Numbered from the stretch's first letter, positions 16,470 to 25,386 are shown. The stretch is DNA of 64,000 nt from an uncultured Bryobacteraceae bacterium (GCA_937924525.1 CALDSU010000013.1:62001-126000); one strand, 5' to 3'. Numbers and translations are program-made. The notes: generated by a model from the letters alone, not told the origin.

Positions 16470-17142
16470 TTGCGAGGTGCGCCGCCTCGGGCGCCTGGCG
16501 TTCGCCGAAGCTTTTGCGTTGCAGCGGGACCTGGTCGCCCGGCGGCAACAGGGATCCATCGCGGACCAGTTGTTGCTGGTGGAGCACCCCCACACCATCA
16601 CGCTGGGCCGGAACGGAAAGCCGCAGCATCTGCTGGCGAGCGAGGCAGCGCTGCGCGCGGCGGGTATCTTCTTTGCCGAGACCGACCGGGGTGGCGATAT
16701 CACCTACCACGGCCCGGGCCAGGTGGTTGGCTATCCGATCATCGACCTGCGGGAGTGGAAGCGCGACGTGGCCGCTTACGTGCGCGCCCTCGAGCAGGTG
16801 ATGCTGGACGTGTTGGAAAGCTACGGCTTAAAGGGAGTCCGCGTCCCCGGCTGCACGGGCGTGTGGGTCGGCGACGCCAAAATCGGCGCCATCGGCGTGC
16901 ACATCAGCCGCTGGGTGACGTCGCACGGGTTTGCGTTCAACGTGCGAACCGATTTGCGTTACTTCCAGTACATCGTGCCATGCGGGCTGACCAAGCCGGT
17001 TACCTCGCTGGCGGAGTTAGGTATCCGGGCGGAGGTTCGCGAGGTGGAAGACCGCCTAGCCCAGGCCTTCGGCCGCGTCTTTGGCCGGGAAATCCTCCTC
17101 GGCGAACAACCCGAATTGACTGCTTTGGAGATGGCAAGATGA
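16462..17142 (+). CDS. lipB: Octanoyl-(ACP) transferase
   Basis: A 226-aa enzyme that moves octanoate from acyl carrier protein onto lipoyl domains, the first step of protein lipoylation. Family motifs are EHPHTITLGRNG (about 34-45), GGDITYHGPGQ (about 75-85), the catalytic lysine in DAKIGAIG (K140) and the catalytic cysteine in VPCGL (C174). The start was placed at the ATG that overlaps the lpdA stop by 8 nt, because longer versions only add residues from the lpdA reading region. It overlaps the E2 gene by ATGA. Placing the lipoylating enzyme between E3 and the lipoylated E2 would help match their amounts. Confidence 0.95.
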   Translation: MSSCEVRRLGRLAFAEAFALQRDLVARRQQGSIADQLLLVEHPHTITLGRNGKPQHLLASEAALRAAGIFFAETDRGGDITYHGPGQVVGYPIIDLREWKRDVAAYVRALEQVMLDVLESYGLKGVRVPGCTGVWVGDAKIGAIGVHISRWVTSHGFAFNVRTDLRYFQYIVPCGLTKPVTSLAELGIRAEVREVEDRLAQAFGRVFGREILLGEQPELTALEMAR

Positions 17143-18485
17143 CCGACGTAGTGATGCCCCAGATGGGCGAAAGCATCGTGGAAGGAACTCTGACCCGCTG
17201 GTTGAAGAAGCCGGGCGAACACGTCGAACGCGACGAGCCTTTGTTCGAGATTTCCACCGACAAGGTGGACACGGAGATTCCCTCCCCGGCGTCCGGCGTG
17301 CTGGCCGAGGTGCTGGTGGAGGAGGGCAAGACGGTCGCCATCAACACCGTGGTCGCCCGCATCGGCGACGGGTCGGCAGCGGCCGCGGCGCCCGCCGCGC
17401 CGGCTGCGGAGCCAGCGCTCGCTCCGGCGCCGACGCCTGCCGCGGCTCCCGCCGCGGAGACCGCCCCGCCGCCCGCGGCTCCCGTGGCGCCCGCCGCCCC
17501 GCGGGCGGAAGAGGAAGCTCCCGAGCCGGCCGGTCCGCTGTCTCCTCTGGTTCGCCGCCTCGCCCGCGAGCACAACGTGGACCTGACGCAAGTCAAGGGA
17601 ACCGGCGCCGGCGGACGCATCACCAAACAGGACGTCGAGGCGTTCATCGCCGCGCGCCAGCCGGTTCCCGCCGCAGCGCCGCCACCCGTCTCCGCGCCCG
17701 CTCCGCCTTCTCCTCCCGCGGCCGCGCCCGTTCCCCCGGCGCCCCCCGCGGTCGCGGCCGCGGCCGTGGCCGTACCGCCGCGCGCCGAAGCCCCCAAGGT
17801 GCGCGTCGAGCCGATGACCGTGATGCGCCAGAAGATCGCCGAGCACATGATCCTCTCCAAAAAGACCGCGGCGCACGTCACCACCGTCCACCGCTGTGAT
17901 ATGACCGCGGTGGCCAGGATGCGCAGCCGGTACAAGGAGGAGTTCCAGCAGCGCTACGGCATCTCGCTCACTTATCTGCCGTTCGTGGCGCGGGCGGCCG
18001 CCATTGCTCTCCGCGACTTCCCCGTTGTCAATGCGTCCATTGAGGGATCCAATATTCTGTATCACGGCGAAATCAATATCGGGATCGCCGTGGCTCTGGA
18101 AAACGGTCTGATTGTGCCGGTCATCCGGCATGCCGATGAGAAGAACGTCATCGGACTCCAGCGCTCCCTTGCGGACCTGGCGGCGCGCGCCCGCTCTCGC
18201 CAACTCAAGCCGGACGAAGTGCAAGGCGGCACGTTCTCCATCACCAACTTCGGTTCTTTCGGCAGCCTCTTCGCCACGCCGGTGATCAACCAGCCCCAGG
18301 TGGCGATCCTCGGCGTCGGCGCGGTGGAAAAAGCCCCCGTCGTGATCGACGACATGATCGCGATTCGCTCGATGTGCTACCTCGCGCTGACCTTCGACCA
18401 CCGCCTGATCGACGGCGCGCTCGGCGACCAGTTTGTTGGCAAGGTGAAGTCCGTGCTCGAGAACTGGTCGGAGCAGATTCTGTAG
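17139..18485 (+). CDS. 2-oxoacid dehydrogenase E2 (dihydrolipoamide acyltransferase)
   Basis: A 448-aa core subunit of a 2-oxoglutarate, branched-chain or pyruvate dehydrogenase complex. One lipoyl domain (1-80) carries the modified lysine K42 in STDKVDTEIPS. A long Ala/Pro linker leads to a peripheral-subunit-binding domain (about 134-170; SPLVRRLAREH...GRITKQDV), then a second Ala/Pro linker and the catalytic acyltransferase domain with TFDHRLIDGA (about 416-425), where His and Asp are the acid-base pair. The catalytic part resembles actinobacterial SucB-like and branched-chain E2 proteins, so no symbol is given. The longer in-frame reading from 16470 runs through lipB and is not real. It is the last gene of the lpdA-lipB-E2 operon. 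Confidence 0.93.
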   Translation: MTDVVMPQMGESIVEGTLTRWLKKPGEHVERDEPLFEISTDKVDTEIPSPASGVLAEVLVEEGKTVAINTVVARIGDGSAAAAAPAAPAAEPALAPAPTPAAAPAAETAPPPAAPVAPAAPRAEEEAPEPAGPLSPLVRRLAREHNVDLTQVKGTGAGGRITKQDVEAFIAARQPVPAAAPPPVSAPAPPSPPAAAPVPPAPPAVAAAAVAVPPRAEAPKVRVEPMTVMRQKIAEHMILSKKTAAHVTTVHRCDMTAVARMRSRYKEEFQQRYGISLTYLPFVARAAAIALRDFPVVNASIEGSNILYHGEINIGIAVALENGLIVPVIRHADEKNVIGLQRSLADLAARARSRQLKPDEVQGGTFSITNFGSFGSLFATPVINQPQVAILGVGAVEKAPVVIDDMIAIRSMCYLALTFDHRLIDGALGDQFVGKVKSVLENWSEQIL

Positions 18486-18821
18486 TCCACCCGCCGCGCC
18501 GCGGCCGGGAGGGAATCGCTGGCCTGATCCCCAACCCCAGGGTTGACGGCCGCCCTGGGGCAAGGCTCCGACTTGCCCTTCCACCTGCTGGATGCCTGTC
18601 CCGGCTGTAAGCCGACCGCGCCGGTCGGAGACCGGCGCCCTTGGCCCCGCAGGCCCCTCCGCGATGCGGGCATTTCCGCATGGGGCCCGCGGAACCGCGA
18701 CCGGAAGGGAGCGGGCCGGATGCCGTGGCAACCCCACCGCCCTTGGCCCACTGGCTCCCGCTCGTGGCTCGGAACGATCGAATGCCCGCCTCGGGCGCGC
18801 TGCTACCGCCGCCCGCCGTCT
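18486..18821. repeat. Non-coding gap with several REP-like hairpins between convergent genes
   Basis: No gene is seen in these 336 bases. Three hairpins are visible. CCCCAGGG/CCCTGGGG (18535-18542 with 18553-18560, 10-nt loop) is the likely end of the lpdA operon. GCGCCGGTC/GACCGGCGC (18618-18638, 3-nt loop) is a 9-bp stem. ATGCGG/CCGCAT (18664-18669 with 18676-18681) follows. The string CGCGACCGGAAGGGAGCGGG (about 18696-18715) is like a dispersed repeat I recall from Solibacter-type genomes. A related GCCGGT-ACCGGC hairpin occurs at 24394-24410. The region looks like a REP-type repeat cluster plus terminators. Confidence 0.55.
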
Positions 18822-21005
18822 CTACTCGGAAATCACCAAATCCTTCCGCCGCGCCGGTGGCGTCACCTCCAATCGCGCCATGGTCCCGCTGCGGTATTCG
18901 CCTTCCACGACCGCCGGACCGGGTGCGTGCAGCCGGAACGAAACATTCCACTCCTTGGGCCACGCCGGCAGCAGGTGGATCTTGCCCCCGGCGGCTTGCA
19001 TCAGCATCCGTTGCAAGGCGATCATGCTCACGGAGCCGTGGTCCTGGTCGGGCACCCAGTCGTAGTTTGGCCCCCAGAAAGCCGGGAATCTGCTGCCCGG
19101 GTCCTTTTGGGAGAAGTTCGCCACGACATCGCGGCGGGCTTCGGCGGTCAGGCCCAGCATCGCCGCCTGGATGGCGTCCTGCATCCAGCCGCCGGTGCGC
19201 TTCATGCGCCGCGCGTGGAAGGTCTCGCGCGCCATCTCCAACTCCGGCAGCCCCACGCCGAACAGGCGATAAGGGAACACCGCATAGAGCTCCGGGTTCT
19301 CGAGGTTCCGGGGCTTGTCTCGCACCACGCGCGCCACCGCGATCCTCGTCTTGCCGCCCTCCTCGGTGCGCGGCAACTCTGGCAGCGCTTCGCGTAGCGC
19401 GCCCCACTCCGGTTTCCAGACCTTCGGCCAGTTCTTCAGCCCGTCGAGCACGAATTGCAAGCCCGCGATTTCCGGCGTGGGATCCTCCACATCCCAGAAC
19501 GTTTCCAGGGCCTGCGCCGGGCGGAATACCAGCTTGCCGTTCTCGCGCGGGTAATGTTGCGCGTAGAAGTCCAGGATGGCTTCCGCCATGGGCCGCAGCG
19601 TCTGGCGCGCGAAGGAGTCATCACGGGTGTGTTCGAGGTGTTCGAGCGCCATCGCCAGGTACTCGATCGCGCCCTGCCAGTACCAGCGGATGTACTGGTT
19701 GTCGACGTGCGACGGATGTTTGCCCGCGCGGTCCCAGCCATAATTCGAATTGGCGTAAGCGCCCCAGAAGTACATCGTTTCGGGGAAAAATGCGCCGCCG
19801 TGGCCAAAATACAAAGTCGTGCGGCCCAGCGCCAGCGGCAGCGCGTCGCGATACATGCGGAAGAACGGGCGCAGCAGGTCGAAGTCCCCCGCCGCGAACA
19901 TCGACCAGTAGGGGAACCGGGTGTTTTGGAACCAATACGGCCCGCCCCAGCGCCGGTAGTCGGCGTCATACACAAAATCCTTCTCGCGCCCGTCCACCGT
20001 GAAGAGGGAGCCGTTGAACTTGATGGGAAATGCGCCCCGTCCCGCGCAGGCTTGGAGGAAACGTTGCAACGCGTATCCGCGGCTGACCACCTCGGCTTCC
20101 GGCGGCCCGCTGACTTCGATCCAACTCCGGGCCCAAAACTCCCGCCACCAGCGTTCGTGCGCGGCCCGGCGCGCCCCGATCGGCTGCCGGCCCACCTGGC
20201 GCGCGAGCGCCGCCGCCATCAGGTTCCAATCGTCCGCCGGCGCCTGCGCGGTCAGCGGAAACACGCTCAGCAGCATCTGTTTGCGCGGCGCCGCCGTGCG
20301 CAGCGTGGTCGCATCCGCTTTGGGCAGCCCTTCCAGCCGCGCTCCAAACGTCCGCCCCAGCAGCGGATCGCCCAGCCTGGGCAGCAGGCTTTCCAGTCCC
20401 TGATGCTTCAGGGTCAAAGGCCAGATCGAGCGTTCGTTGCGGTGATACCAGACCACGGCATCCCGGGCGTTGTCCACCACGGTGTCGGGATCAACCACCA
20501 CCGGCTCCGGTCCGCCGTCCATGCCGTAGGCGCTGTGGACCTCCTCCTTGGACAGCGTGCGGGGCCGGGTTCGCCAGATCTCGACGCGCGCCTCCGCCGC
20601 CACGCCCTCCCGGCTGGCGATCTCCACGTGCGCCACGGGGTGATGGGCGTCCACCCATACGAGCAGCGTTTCGCCGCCCGCGCGGATCTCGATGCGGCCG
20701 CGGTCCAGTTGCAGTTCCTGCGAGAACGGCCGCCCGCGCCGGAACGGATTCGGCGTCAGCTTCACGCGCACCCGCCCCAGCTTCTGCAAACGCGCGGTCT
20801 CGCTCCAGGCGTCCGTCTTGCCGAGGTAGAAGAGCAGGTCGCCGTCCGCCTCCACCCACACGTTGAGGCCGATGTCGCCGTTGCCCAGCGGCATGGAGCC
20901 GGAGGAGTTCTCGCTGGGCGAGTCCCAGCGCACGTGGTAACGGGTCACGTCGCCCCCCCAGGCCATGACGGCGAGCACCAGCCCTGCCAGCAATCGGTAG
21001 TTCAT
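18822..21005 (-). CDS. Secreted DUF5703 / six-hairpin glycosidase-like protein
   Basis: A 727-aa protein with a signal peptide (1-17, ending AWGG). The N-terminal part (about 20-230) shows the DUF5703 wording: RWDSPSENSSGSMPLGNGDIG, NVWVEADGDLLFYLGKTDAW. The middle and C-terminal parts look like an alpha/alpha toroid and contain YWFQNTRFPYWSMFAAGD and WGPNYDWVPDQDHGS. Proteins with this layout resemble GH95-like glycosidases, so a periplasmic glycan-degrading role is likely, but no catalytic acid was assigned with certainty. The start codon overlaps the stop of the lipase-like gene upstream by one base (TGATG), so the two are coupled. Confidence 0.75.
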   Translation of the reverse strand: MNYRLLAGLVLAVMAWGGDVTRYHVRWDSPSENSSGSMPLGNGDIGLNVWVEADGDLLFYLGKTDAWSETARLQKLGRVRVKLTPNPFRRGRPFSQELQLDRGRIEIRAGGETLLVWVDAHHPVAHVEIASREGVAAEARVEIWRTRPRTLSKEEVHSAYGMDGGPEPVVVDPDTVVDNARDAVVWYHRNERSIWPLTLKHQGLESLLPRLGDPLLGRTFGARLEGLPKADATTLRTAAPRKQMLLSVFPLTAQAPADDWNLMAAALARQVGRQPIGARRAAHERWWREFWARSWIEVSGPPEAEVVSRGYALQRFLQACAGRGAFPIKFNGSLFTVDGREKDFVYDADYRRWGGPYWFQNTRFPYWSMFAAGDFDLLRPFFRMYRDALPLALGRTTLYFGHGGAFFPETMYFWGAYANSNYGWDRAGKHPSHVDNQYIRWYWQGAIEYLAMALEHLEHTRDDSFARQTLRPMAEAILDFYAQHYPRENGKLVFRPAQALETFWDVEDPTPEIAGLQFVLDGLKNWPKVWKPEWGALREALPELPRTEEGGKTRIAVARVVRDKPRNLENPELYAVFPYRLFGVGLPELEMARETFHARRMKRTGGWMQDAIQAAMLGLTAEARRDVVANFSQKDPGSRFPAFWGPNYDWVPDQDHGSVSMIALQRMLMQAAGGKIHLLPAWPKEWNVSFRLHAPGPAVVEGEYRSGTMARLEVTPPARRKDLVISE

Positions 21006-23089
21006 CAGTTCAATTCCTCGATTTCGAAACCCGGCGGTTGCAGCACGCCGCGCAGCGCCGGCGGCAGCAGATCGGCGACGTCCGGCGCGGCAAAGCTGTC
21101 GCCGGCAAAGAAACGCGCCGCCTGCGTCTGCACGGCTAGCGCGATGGCCGGGAAAGGCGGCTCGCCCAGCACGCCGGCCAGGTAGATATGGGGATTCTCA
21201 GGCAGCGTGGGCGCCACGGCGCGCGCCAGGTCATGCCGGTACACCGAAGCCCCCTCCCACAGGTTCACCGCCCGCAGCAGTTGCGCGCTCACCGGGTTAG
21301 GCACCGTCCGGTCGCCCAGCGCGATTTGCACCATCACCCGCTTATAGGGCACGCCGGGAAACGTCGCGGAAAACAGGTGAGTGGCAAACGCGTACGGCGC
21401 GCCCGGATTCTCCAACCACTCGATCACGTCCAGCGCTTCCAGGAGCTCCACCGCGCGCCGATTGCTCAGCAGGCGCGGAGGCTGGTAACGCAGCACGGCG
21501 GTCTCCTGGAAATCCTGCGCCCGCGGCAACAGCAGCGGGTTGCGGCCGAACAGATACGCCTGCAACAACGGGCGGAAGGAGAGCCCCAGGCGGACCGTGT
21601 CGGCGATCGAGCCGCCGCCGGCGTTCAGCACCACCGCCTGGACGCCGGGCTCAAGGGCGGCGAAGATCGCGCCGTAGTAAGCGCCCAGTGACTGTCCCAG
21701 GTAGGAAATCCGCCCGGGGTCGAGATCGCGCGCGCCGTCGCCATCCAGGTCGATGCCCGACTCGATCGCCCGCACCAACTGCGACAAGTCCAGCGCGGTC
21801 TGCCGCAGGCAGTCGCGCATGCCCAGGGGCGCGCCGGGCAGCAGGACAATGCATCCCTCGAAATCCTCCCAGCGGCCATTGTGGTCGACGTCGATGCCGC
21901 GTCCCGGCGCGGGAACGTCATAGACGTTGCCCCCGGCTTCGCGCACACGCAAAGCGCTCTGCGGTCCCCCGCCGTGGCCGAGCGCGTTGATCGCCACCAC
22001 CGCGAAGCCGCGGGTCACGAGGCCGAAGATGAGCGCCGTCGGACCGCCGAACTGCGAATCGGTCAACCCGTGGCCCGCGACCACCACCGGGTAGCCGCCC
22101 GGAGGCGCGGGCGTGGCAGGCAGCAGCGTGTAGACCGTCAGTTCTTCCAACTCGCGCGGGGGATTGAAATCCGACCCTGCGCCAATGGGCAACAGCGATC
22201 CGCTCACGGCCGCGAAACGCGGCGAGCGGTACCGAAAGAAGGCCATCCGCCCGAGACCGGCTTGCACCAGCAAGGGGGCAGGGAACGCCGTCTCCTCGAA
22301 GCCCGCCGGGAAACCGACATGGCGGCGGTGGGTGAACGTCACGGCGGTTCGCGGGTCGATCACCCGGCCCGTCGCCACCGCGGCGGAAGTGCGCTGCAAC
22401 TGCTCGCGCGCCCAGCGCTGGCCCGCCGTCGCCGCCATGGTGGTGAAGAGCGATCCTCCGGCTAGGGGGCCGCCGTTCCGGGAATCGCTCACCAAGGGCT
22501 GCAACGCCTGGCTGAGTTGCGCGCAGTATTCCCCGCCCAACTGCCGGTTCAGGCAGGCGAGAAACCCGTCCTCCGGCTCCACCGGATCGCCCGCGGCGTC
22601 CCGCACCGCGCCGGTCACCACCAGCGCATACCGCCGCCCTTCGTCGAACAGATCGTCCGGTTTGACGTAGGCGCGGAACGCCGCCGGATCGTAGAGAACT
22701 TCGTTAACCGGCGTGATCTTGCCCACCGGACCGAGGCCGGGGCTCGAGCGCGCCACTTCGTCCAGCCAGACGAAGTAGATGCCGTCGCGCAATGTCTGCG
22801 GCTGGACCGGTCCGGTGAACTGAATCGACGCCCGTGGTTGCAGCGAAAAACCGTCCAGCCCGTTCAACAGCCGCAGTTCGCCGCATTCGGCGGCGCGCAG
22901 CGCGCAATTGGGCAGCGGCAGATTCATCCGCCTGCCCGTAGGCCGGCTGGAATCCTCCACGGTCAAAAAGTCCGTGGGGAAGGGGCCGATGGCGGGATCG
23001 GTAGGGTCGAAGCGGACTTTGACGCCGCTGGCGGCGAGGGTCATCGCCCCCAGCCAGCCGTAGCACAGCACGCGGAAGGCTAATCCCAT
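21005..23089 (-). CDS. Secreted lipase-like alpha/beta hydrolase
   Basis: A 694-aa exported protein (signal about 1-20, ending MTLAAS). The N-terminal third resembles the bacterial-lipase N-terminal and Ig-like region (VRFDPTDPAIGPFPTDFL...TVEDSS). The central and C-terminal part is an alpha/beta hydrolase with the oxyanion stretch VVVAGHGLTDSQFGG and a nucleophile elbow YLGQSLGAYYG (GxSxG). An acidic DVDHNGRWEDFEG and LDGDGARDLDPG give a Ca-binding look. It probably hydrolyses an ester or lipid outside the cytoplasm. It lies 31 nt after thrC on the same strand and is coupled to the DUF5703 gene after it. Confidence 0.78.
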   Translation of the reverse strand: MGLAFRVLCYGWLGAMTLAASGVKVRFDPTDPAIGPFPTDFLTVEDSSRPTGRRMNLPLPNCALRAAECGELRLLNGLDGFSLQPRASIQFTGPVQPQTLRDGIYFVWLDEVARSSPGLGPVGKITPVNEVLYDPAAFRAYVKPDDLFDEGRRYALVVTGAVRDAAGDPVEPEDGFLACLNRQLGGEYCAQLSQALQPLVSDSRNGGPLAGGSLFTTMAATAGQRWAREQLQRTSAAVATGRVIDPRTAVTFTHRRHVGFPAGFEETAFPAPLLVQAGLGRMAFFRYRSPRFAAVSGSLLPIGAGSDFNPPRELEELTVYTLLPATPAPPGGYPVVVAGHGLTDSQFGGPTALIFGLVTRGFAVVAINALGHGGGPQSALRVREAGGNVYDVPAPGRGIDVDHNGRWEDFEGCIVLLPGAPLGMRDCLRQTALDLSQLVRAIESGIDLDGDGARDLDPGRISYLGQSLGAYYGAIFAALEPGVQAVVLNAGGGSIADTVRLGLSFRPLLQAYLFGRNPLLLPRAQDFQETAVLRYQPPRLLSNRRAVELLEALDVIEWLENPGAPYAFATHLFSATFPGVPYKRVMVQIALGDRTVPNPVSAQLLRAVNLWEGASVYRHDLARAVAPTLPENPHIYLAGVLGEPPFPAIALAVQTQAARFFAGDSFAAPDVADLLPPALRGVLQPPGFEIEELN

Positions 23090-23120
23090 AACCGCGAGTG
23101 TAGCAACCGCCGCGCGAAGG

Positions 23121-24347
23121 CTACCGCGGGGTGATCAGTCCGCCCAGTTTGTCCGCCTCGCCCCCCGCCAGGCGCGGATAGCGCGTCGCGTAGGCCTCCA
23201 GGTATTTCAAACCCGCGCCCGTGTTGTAGATCACCAGGTTCTCGTCGGGGCGGAGGAAACCGGAGGCCAGCAGTTTTTCCAGCGCGGCCAAGCAGGCGGC
23301 GCCCTCGGGCGCCGCGAAGATGCCGTCCTCGGCCGCCAGCCGCAAGCCGGCATCCAGCAACTCCTGATCCGTGACCGCCAGCGCCGTGCCGCCGCTCGCG
23401 CGCACTGCCTCGAGGATCAGAAAATCGCCCAGGGGCTTCGGCACGCGCAGCCCGCTGGCCACGGTGTACGCGTCTGGCCAGAAGACGCTCTGGGTTTCGT
23501 CCCGGGAATGGGCGCGCACGACGGGCTGGCAGCCGGCGGCCTGCACCGCGATCATTTTGGGCCGTTCCGGTCCGATCCAGCCGAGCGCTTCCATCTCGGC
23601 GAACGCTTTCCACATGCCGATCATGCCGACGCCGCCGCCCGTCGGGTAGAAAATCGCGTCCGGCAGCGTCCACCCGAGCTGTTCACACAATTCATACCCC
23701 ATGGTCTTTTTGCCTTCGATGCGATACGGCTCCTTGAGCGTGCTGACGTCGAACCAGCCCTGGGCGGGCGCGGCGGTGGCCACCCGCTGGGCGCAATCGC
23801 TGATCAACCCGTCCACCAGGGTCACCCGGGCGCCGAAGGCCTGGCACTCGATGAAATTCGCCTGGGGCACGTCCCGCGGCAGGAAGATGTGCGCCTCGAT
23901 GCCCGCCGCCGCCGCGTAGGCGGCCAGCGCGCTGGCCGCGTTGCCCGCCGACGGAATCGCCACTTTGCGGATGCCCAGTTCGCGGCACATGGAAATCGCC
24001 GTGGTCTGCCCGCGCGCCTTGAACGAGCCGGTGGGGTTCAGCCCTTCGTCCTTCAGCCACAGCCGGCTCGCGCCCAGCCGGGCGCCAGTCCGCCGCAGCG
24101 GCAGCAGCGGCGTCATCCCTTCGCCCAGGCTCACGATATGGCGCGGGTCGCGCACGGGCAGTACGGGCGCGTACCGCCACAGCGAACGGGGACCGCGCGC
24201 CACCTCCTCGCGGCGCCATTGCGCGCGGGCTTTCGCCAGGTCGTAGCGGACCAGCAGCGGGCCTCCGCAGGAGCACAGATTCCAGATCTGCCCGGCGGGG
24301 TGCGGCCGGCCGCACCGGCTGCATTCCAGATGGGTCACAAAAGACAT
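23121..24347 (-). CDS. thrC: Threonine synthase
   Basis: A 408-aa PLP enzyme that converts O-phosphohomoserine to threonine. It begins with a small zinc-ribbon-like segment (CSRCG at 9-13 and CSCGG at 25-29), as in archaeal-type threonine synthases. The PLP lysine is K110 in NPTGSFKARG, and SAGNAASALAAY and GGGVGMIGMWKAF bind the cofactor phosphate. The ATG at 24347 is chosen over the far upstream in-frame start at 24671, because the extra 108 residues belong to a decayed TIGR03437 domain. The lipase-like gene follows after 31 nt. The zinc-ribbon type can also be cysteate synthase-like, but threonine synthase is the simplest reading. Confidence 0.88.
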   Translation of the reverse strand: MSFVTHLECSRCGRPHPAGQIWNLCSCGGPLLVRYDLAKARAQWRREEVARGPRSLWRYAPVLPVRDPRHIVSLGEGMTPLLPLRRTGARLGASRLWLKDEGLNPTGSFKARGQTTAISMCRELGIRKVAIPSAGNAASALAAYAAAAGIEAHIFLPRDVPQANFIECQAFGARVTLVDGLISDCAQRVATAAPAQGWFDVSTLKEPYRIEGKKTMGYELCEQLGWTLPDAIFYPTGGGVGMIGMWKAFAEMEALGWIGPERPKMIAVQAAGCQPVVRAHSRDETQSVFWPDAYTVASGLRVPKPLGDFLILEAVRASGGTALAVTDQELLDAGLRLAAEDGIFAAPEGAACLAALEKLLASGFLRPDENLVIYNTGAGLKYLEAYATRYPRLAGGEADKLGGLITPR

Positions 24348-24356
24348 CAGCGTCCT

Positions 24357-24644
24357 CAATGATAGCGGGAGGAGCACGCCGGAGACTGGCCACGCCGGTT
24401 GAAGACCGGCTTCAGCGGCGCCAGTTCCGAAGAGGCTCAGGAACGAACCGCGCGGCGCCGGGTTCGCCGCGGAGTTTACCGTGCCGTCCTGGCTGACGGC
24501 GGCGGCCAGTCTCGCACCGTCCGCCGGCCCTACCGCGGGAAGCGTGAACCGACCAGGCACGGCCCCCGCCACCTCGATGCGGCCGGTTTCGGTAGGAATG
24601 CGAACCCGTTCCACGCTGATCTCGCCCTCGCCATAGAGCGTCTG
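24357..24644 (-). pseudogene. Remnant of a TIGR03437 (Solibacter C-terminal) domain
   Basis: In frame with thrC and directly upstream lies a truncated stretch of about 95 codons. It contains QDGTVNSAANPAPRGSFLSL followed by FGTGAAEAGLQPAWPVSGVL. This wording is diagnostic of the TIGR03437 domain that ends many secreted proteins of Solibacter. The domain's usual last third (the APGLVAGVLQVN part) is missing because the frame runs into thrC. Upstream, 24645-24822 shows only a disconnected piece (GAGLRNVPPSPVGC, then FRVNFDLDPADQP in another frame). It has no own start and is taken as a gene remnant, not as a thrC domain. Confidence 0.7.
24394..24410. repeat. REP-like hairpin
   Basis: GCCGGT-TGAAG-ACCGGC forms a 6-bp stem with a 5-nt loop inside the decayed TIGR03437 region. 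It resembles the hairpin at 18618-18638, which shares the GCCGGT...ACCGGC stem, and fits a dispersed palindromic repeat. Confidence 0.4.
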
Positions 24645-24822
24645 GCACGCACGGCGGCATTGACCACGCACTTGGGCTGATCAGCCGGATCGAGATCGAA
24701 GTTTACCCGGAACAATGCGGCGATCTCGCATCCGACCGGGCTCGGCGGAACGTTCCGCAGGCCCGCGCCGGGCCAAAACCCCGCCCGATCTCGGGCGCCA
24801 GGCTGCGCGCTCGAAAACCTGC

Positions 24823-25386
24823 TCAGCCGCGCCCGTCCGCCGCCGGCCGCGGCGGGTCCGGTTCCAGATCCTCGGGGAAAGGATCCTCGCGGTACCGTTC
24901 GACCGGCGGCAGCGGCTCGGGCTGAGGCGCCTGGACGCGCGACGTGCTGAGGCCCGCCACGCCCACCAGCACCATGAGCAGCGGCGCGGCGAGGACCCAC
25001 AGTACGGGCCGGACCCGCCGGCTCAGCACGGCTTCTTCCGGATTCGACGGATCGACGTAGCAGACTCCCTGCTTGCCTTTGGGGTACTGATCCACCAGTT
25101 GGGCAATCTCGCCCCAATCGTCGGAGAAGTACGGGAGCAGCTCAAAACGCTGGCCGCGGTACGAGGCGCCCGCGAATTCGTAGTCGTACCACACGTTCCA
25201 GTACAGGCGGCCATTTTCCGCGCGGTTCATCTGGCTGAGCGCGATGGTGCAAGGGGTCTCCACCCATTTCCGCGAGCGAATCGTCTCGCCCAGGGAAAAA
25301 TAGGCCGCCAGGCCGGCGAACAGCAGCAAACCCGCCAGCAGCACCGCCGACCACAACAGCGTGGACGAGGACATGCCCTCAGCCAT
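24823..25386 (-). CDS. DUF3592 membrane protein
   Basis: A 187-aa protein with one membrane helix at about 10-33, an extracytoplasmic beta-rich domain (about 40-120) and a second helix at about 128-148. The domain has the DUF3592 pattern: SRKWVETPCTIALSQM, then YDYEFAGASYRG and GKQGVCYVDPSNPEEAVL. The C-terminal tail is Pro/Glu-rich. The function of DUF3592 is unknown. It lies 42 nt downstream of the fucose/arabinose-isomerase-like gene on the same strand. The 475-nt gap 24348-24822 on its downstream side holds only the decayed TIGR03437 remnant. Confidence 0.75.
   Translation of the reverse strand: MAEGMSSSTLLWSAVLLAGLLLFAGLAAYFSLGETIRSRKWVETPCTIALSQMNRAENGRLYWNVWYDYEFAGASYRGQRFELLPYFSDDWGEIAQLVDQYPKGKQGVCYVDPSNPEEAVLSRRVRPVLWVLAAPLLMVLVGVAGLSTSRVQAPQPEPLPPVERYREDPFPEDLEPDPPRPAADGRG

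Noticed and set aside
17380-17790. Alternating Ala/Pro-coding repeats as a DNA repeat element
   Set aside because: They are the flexible linkers of the E2 protein, expected in this family.
24348-24671. An N-terminal extension of thrC to 516 residues
   Set aside because: The added residues are a TIGR03437 remnant, and the zinc-ribbon start of threonine synthase begins at the ATG at 24347.
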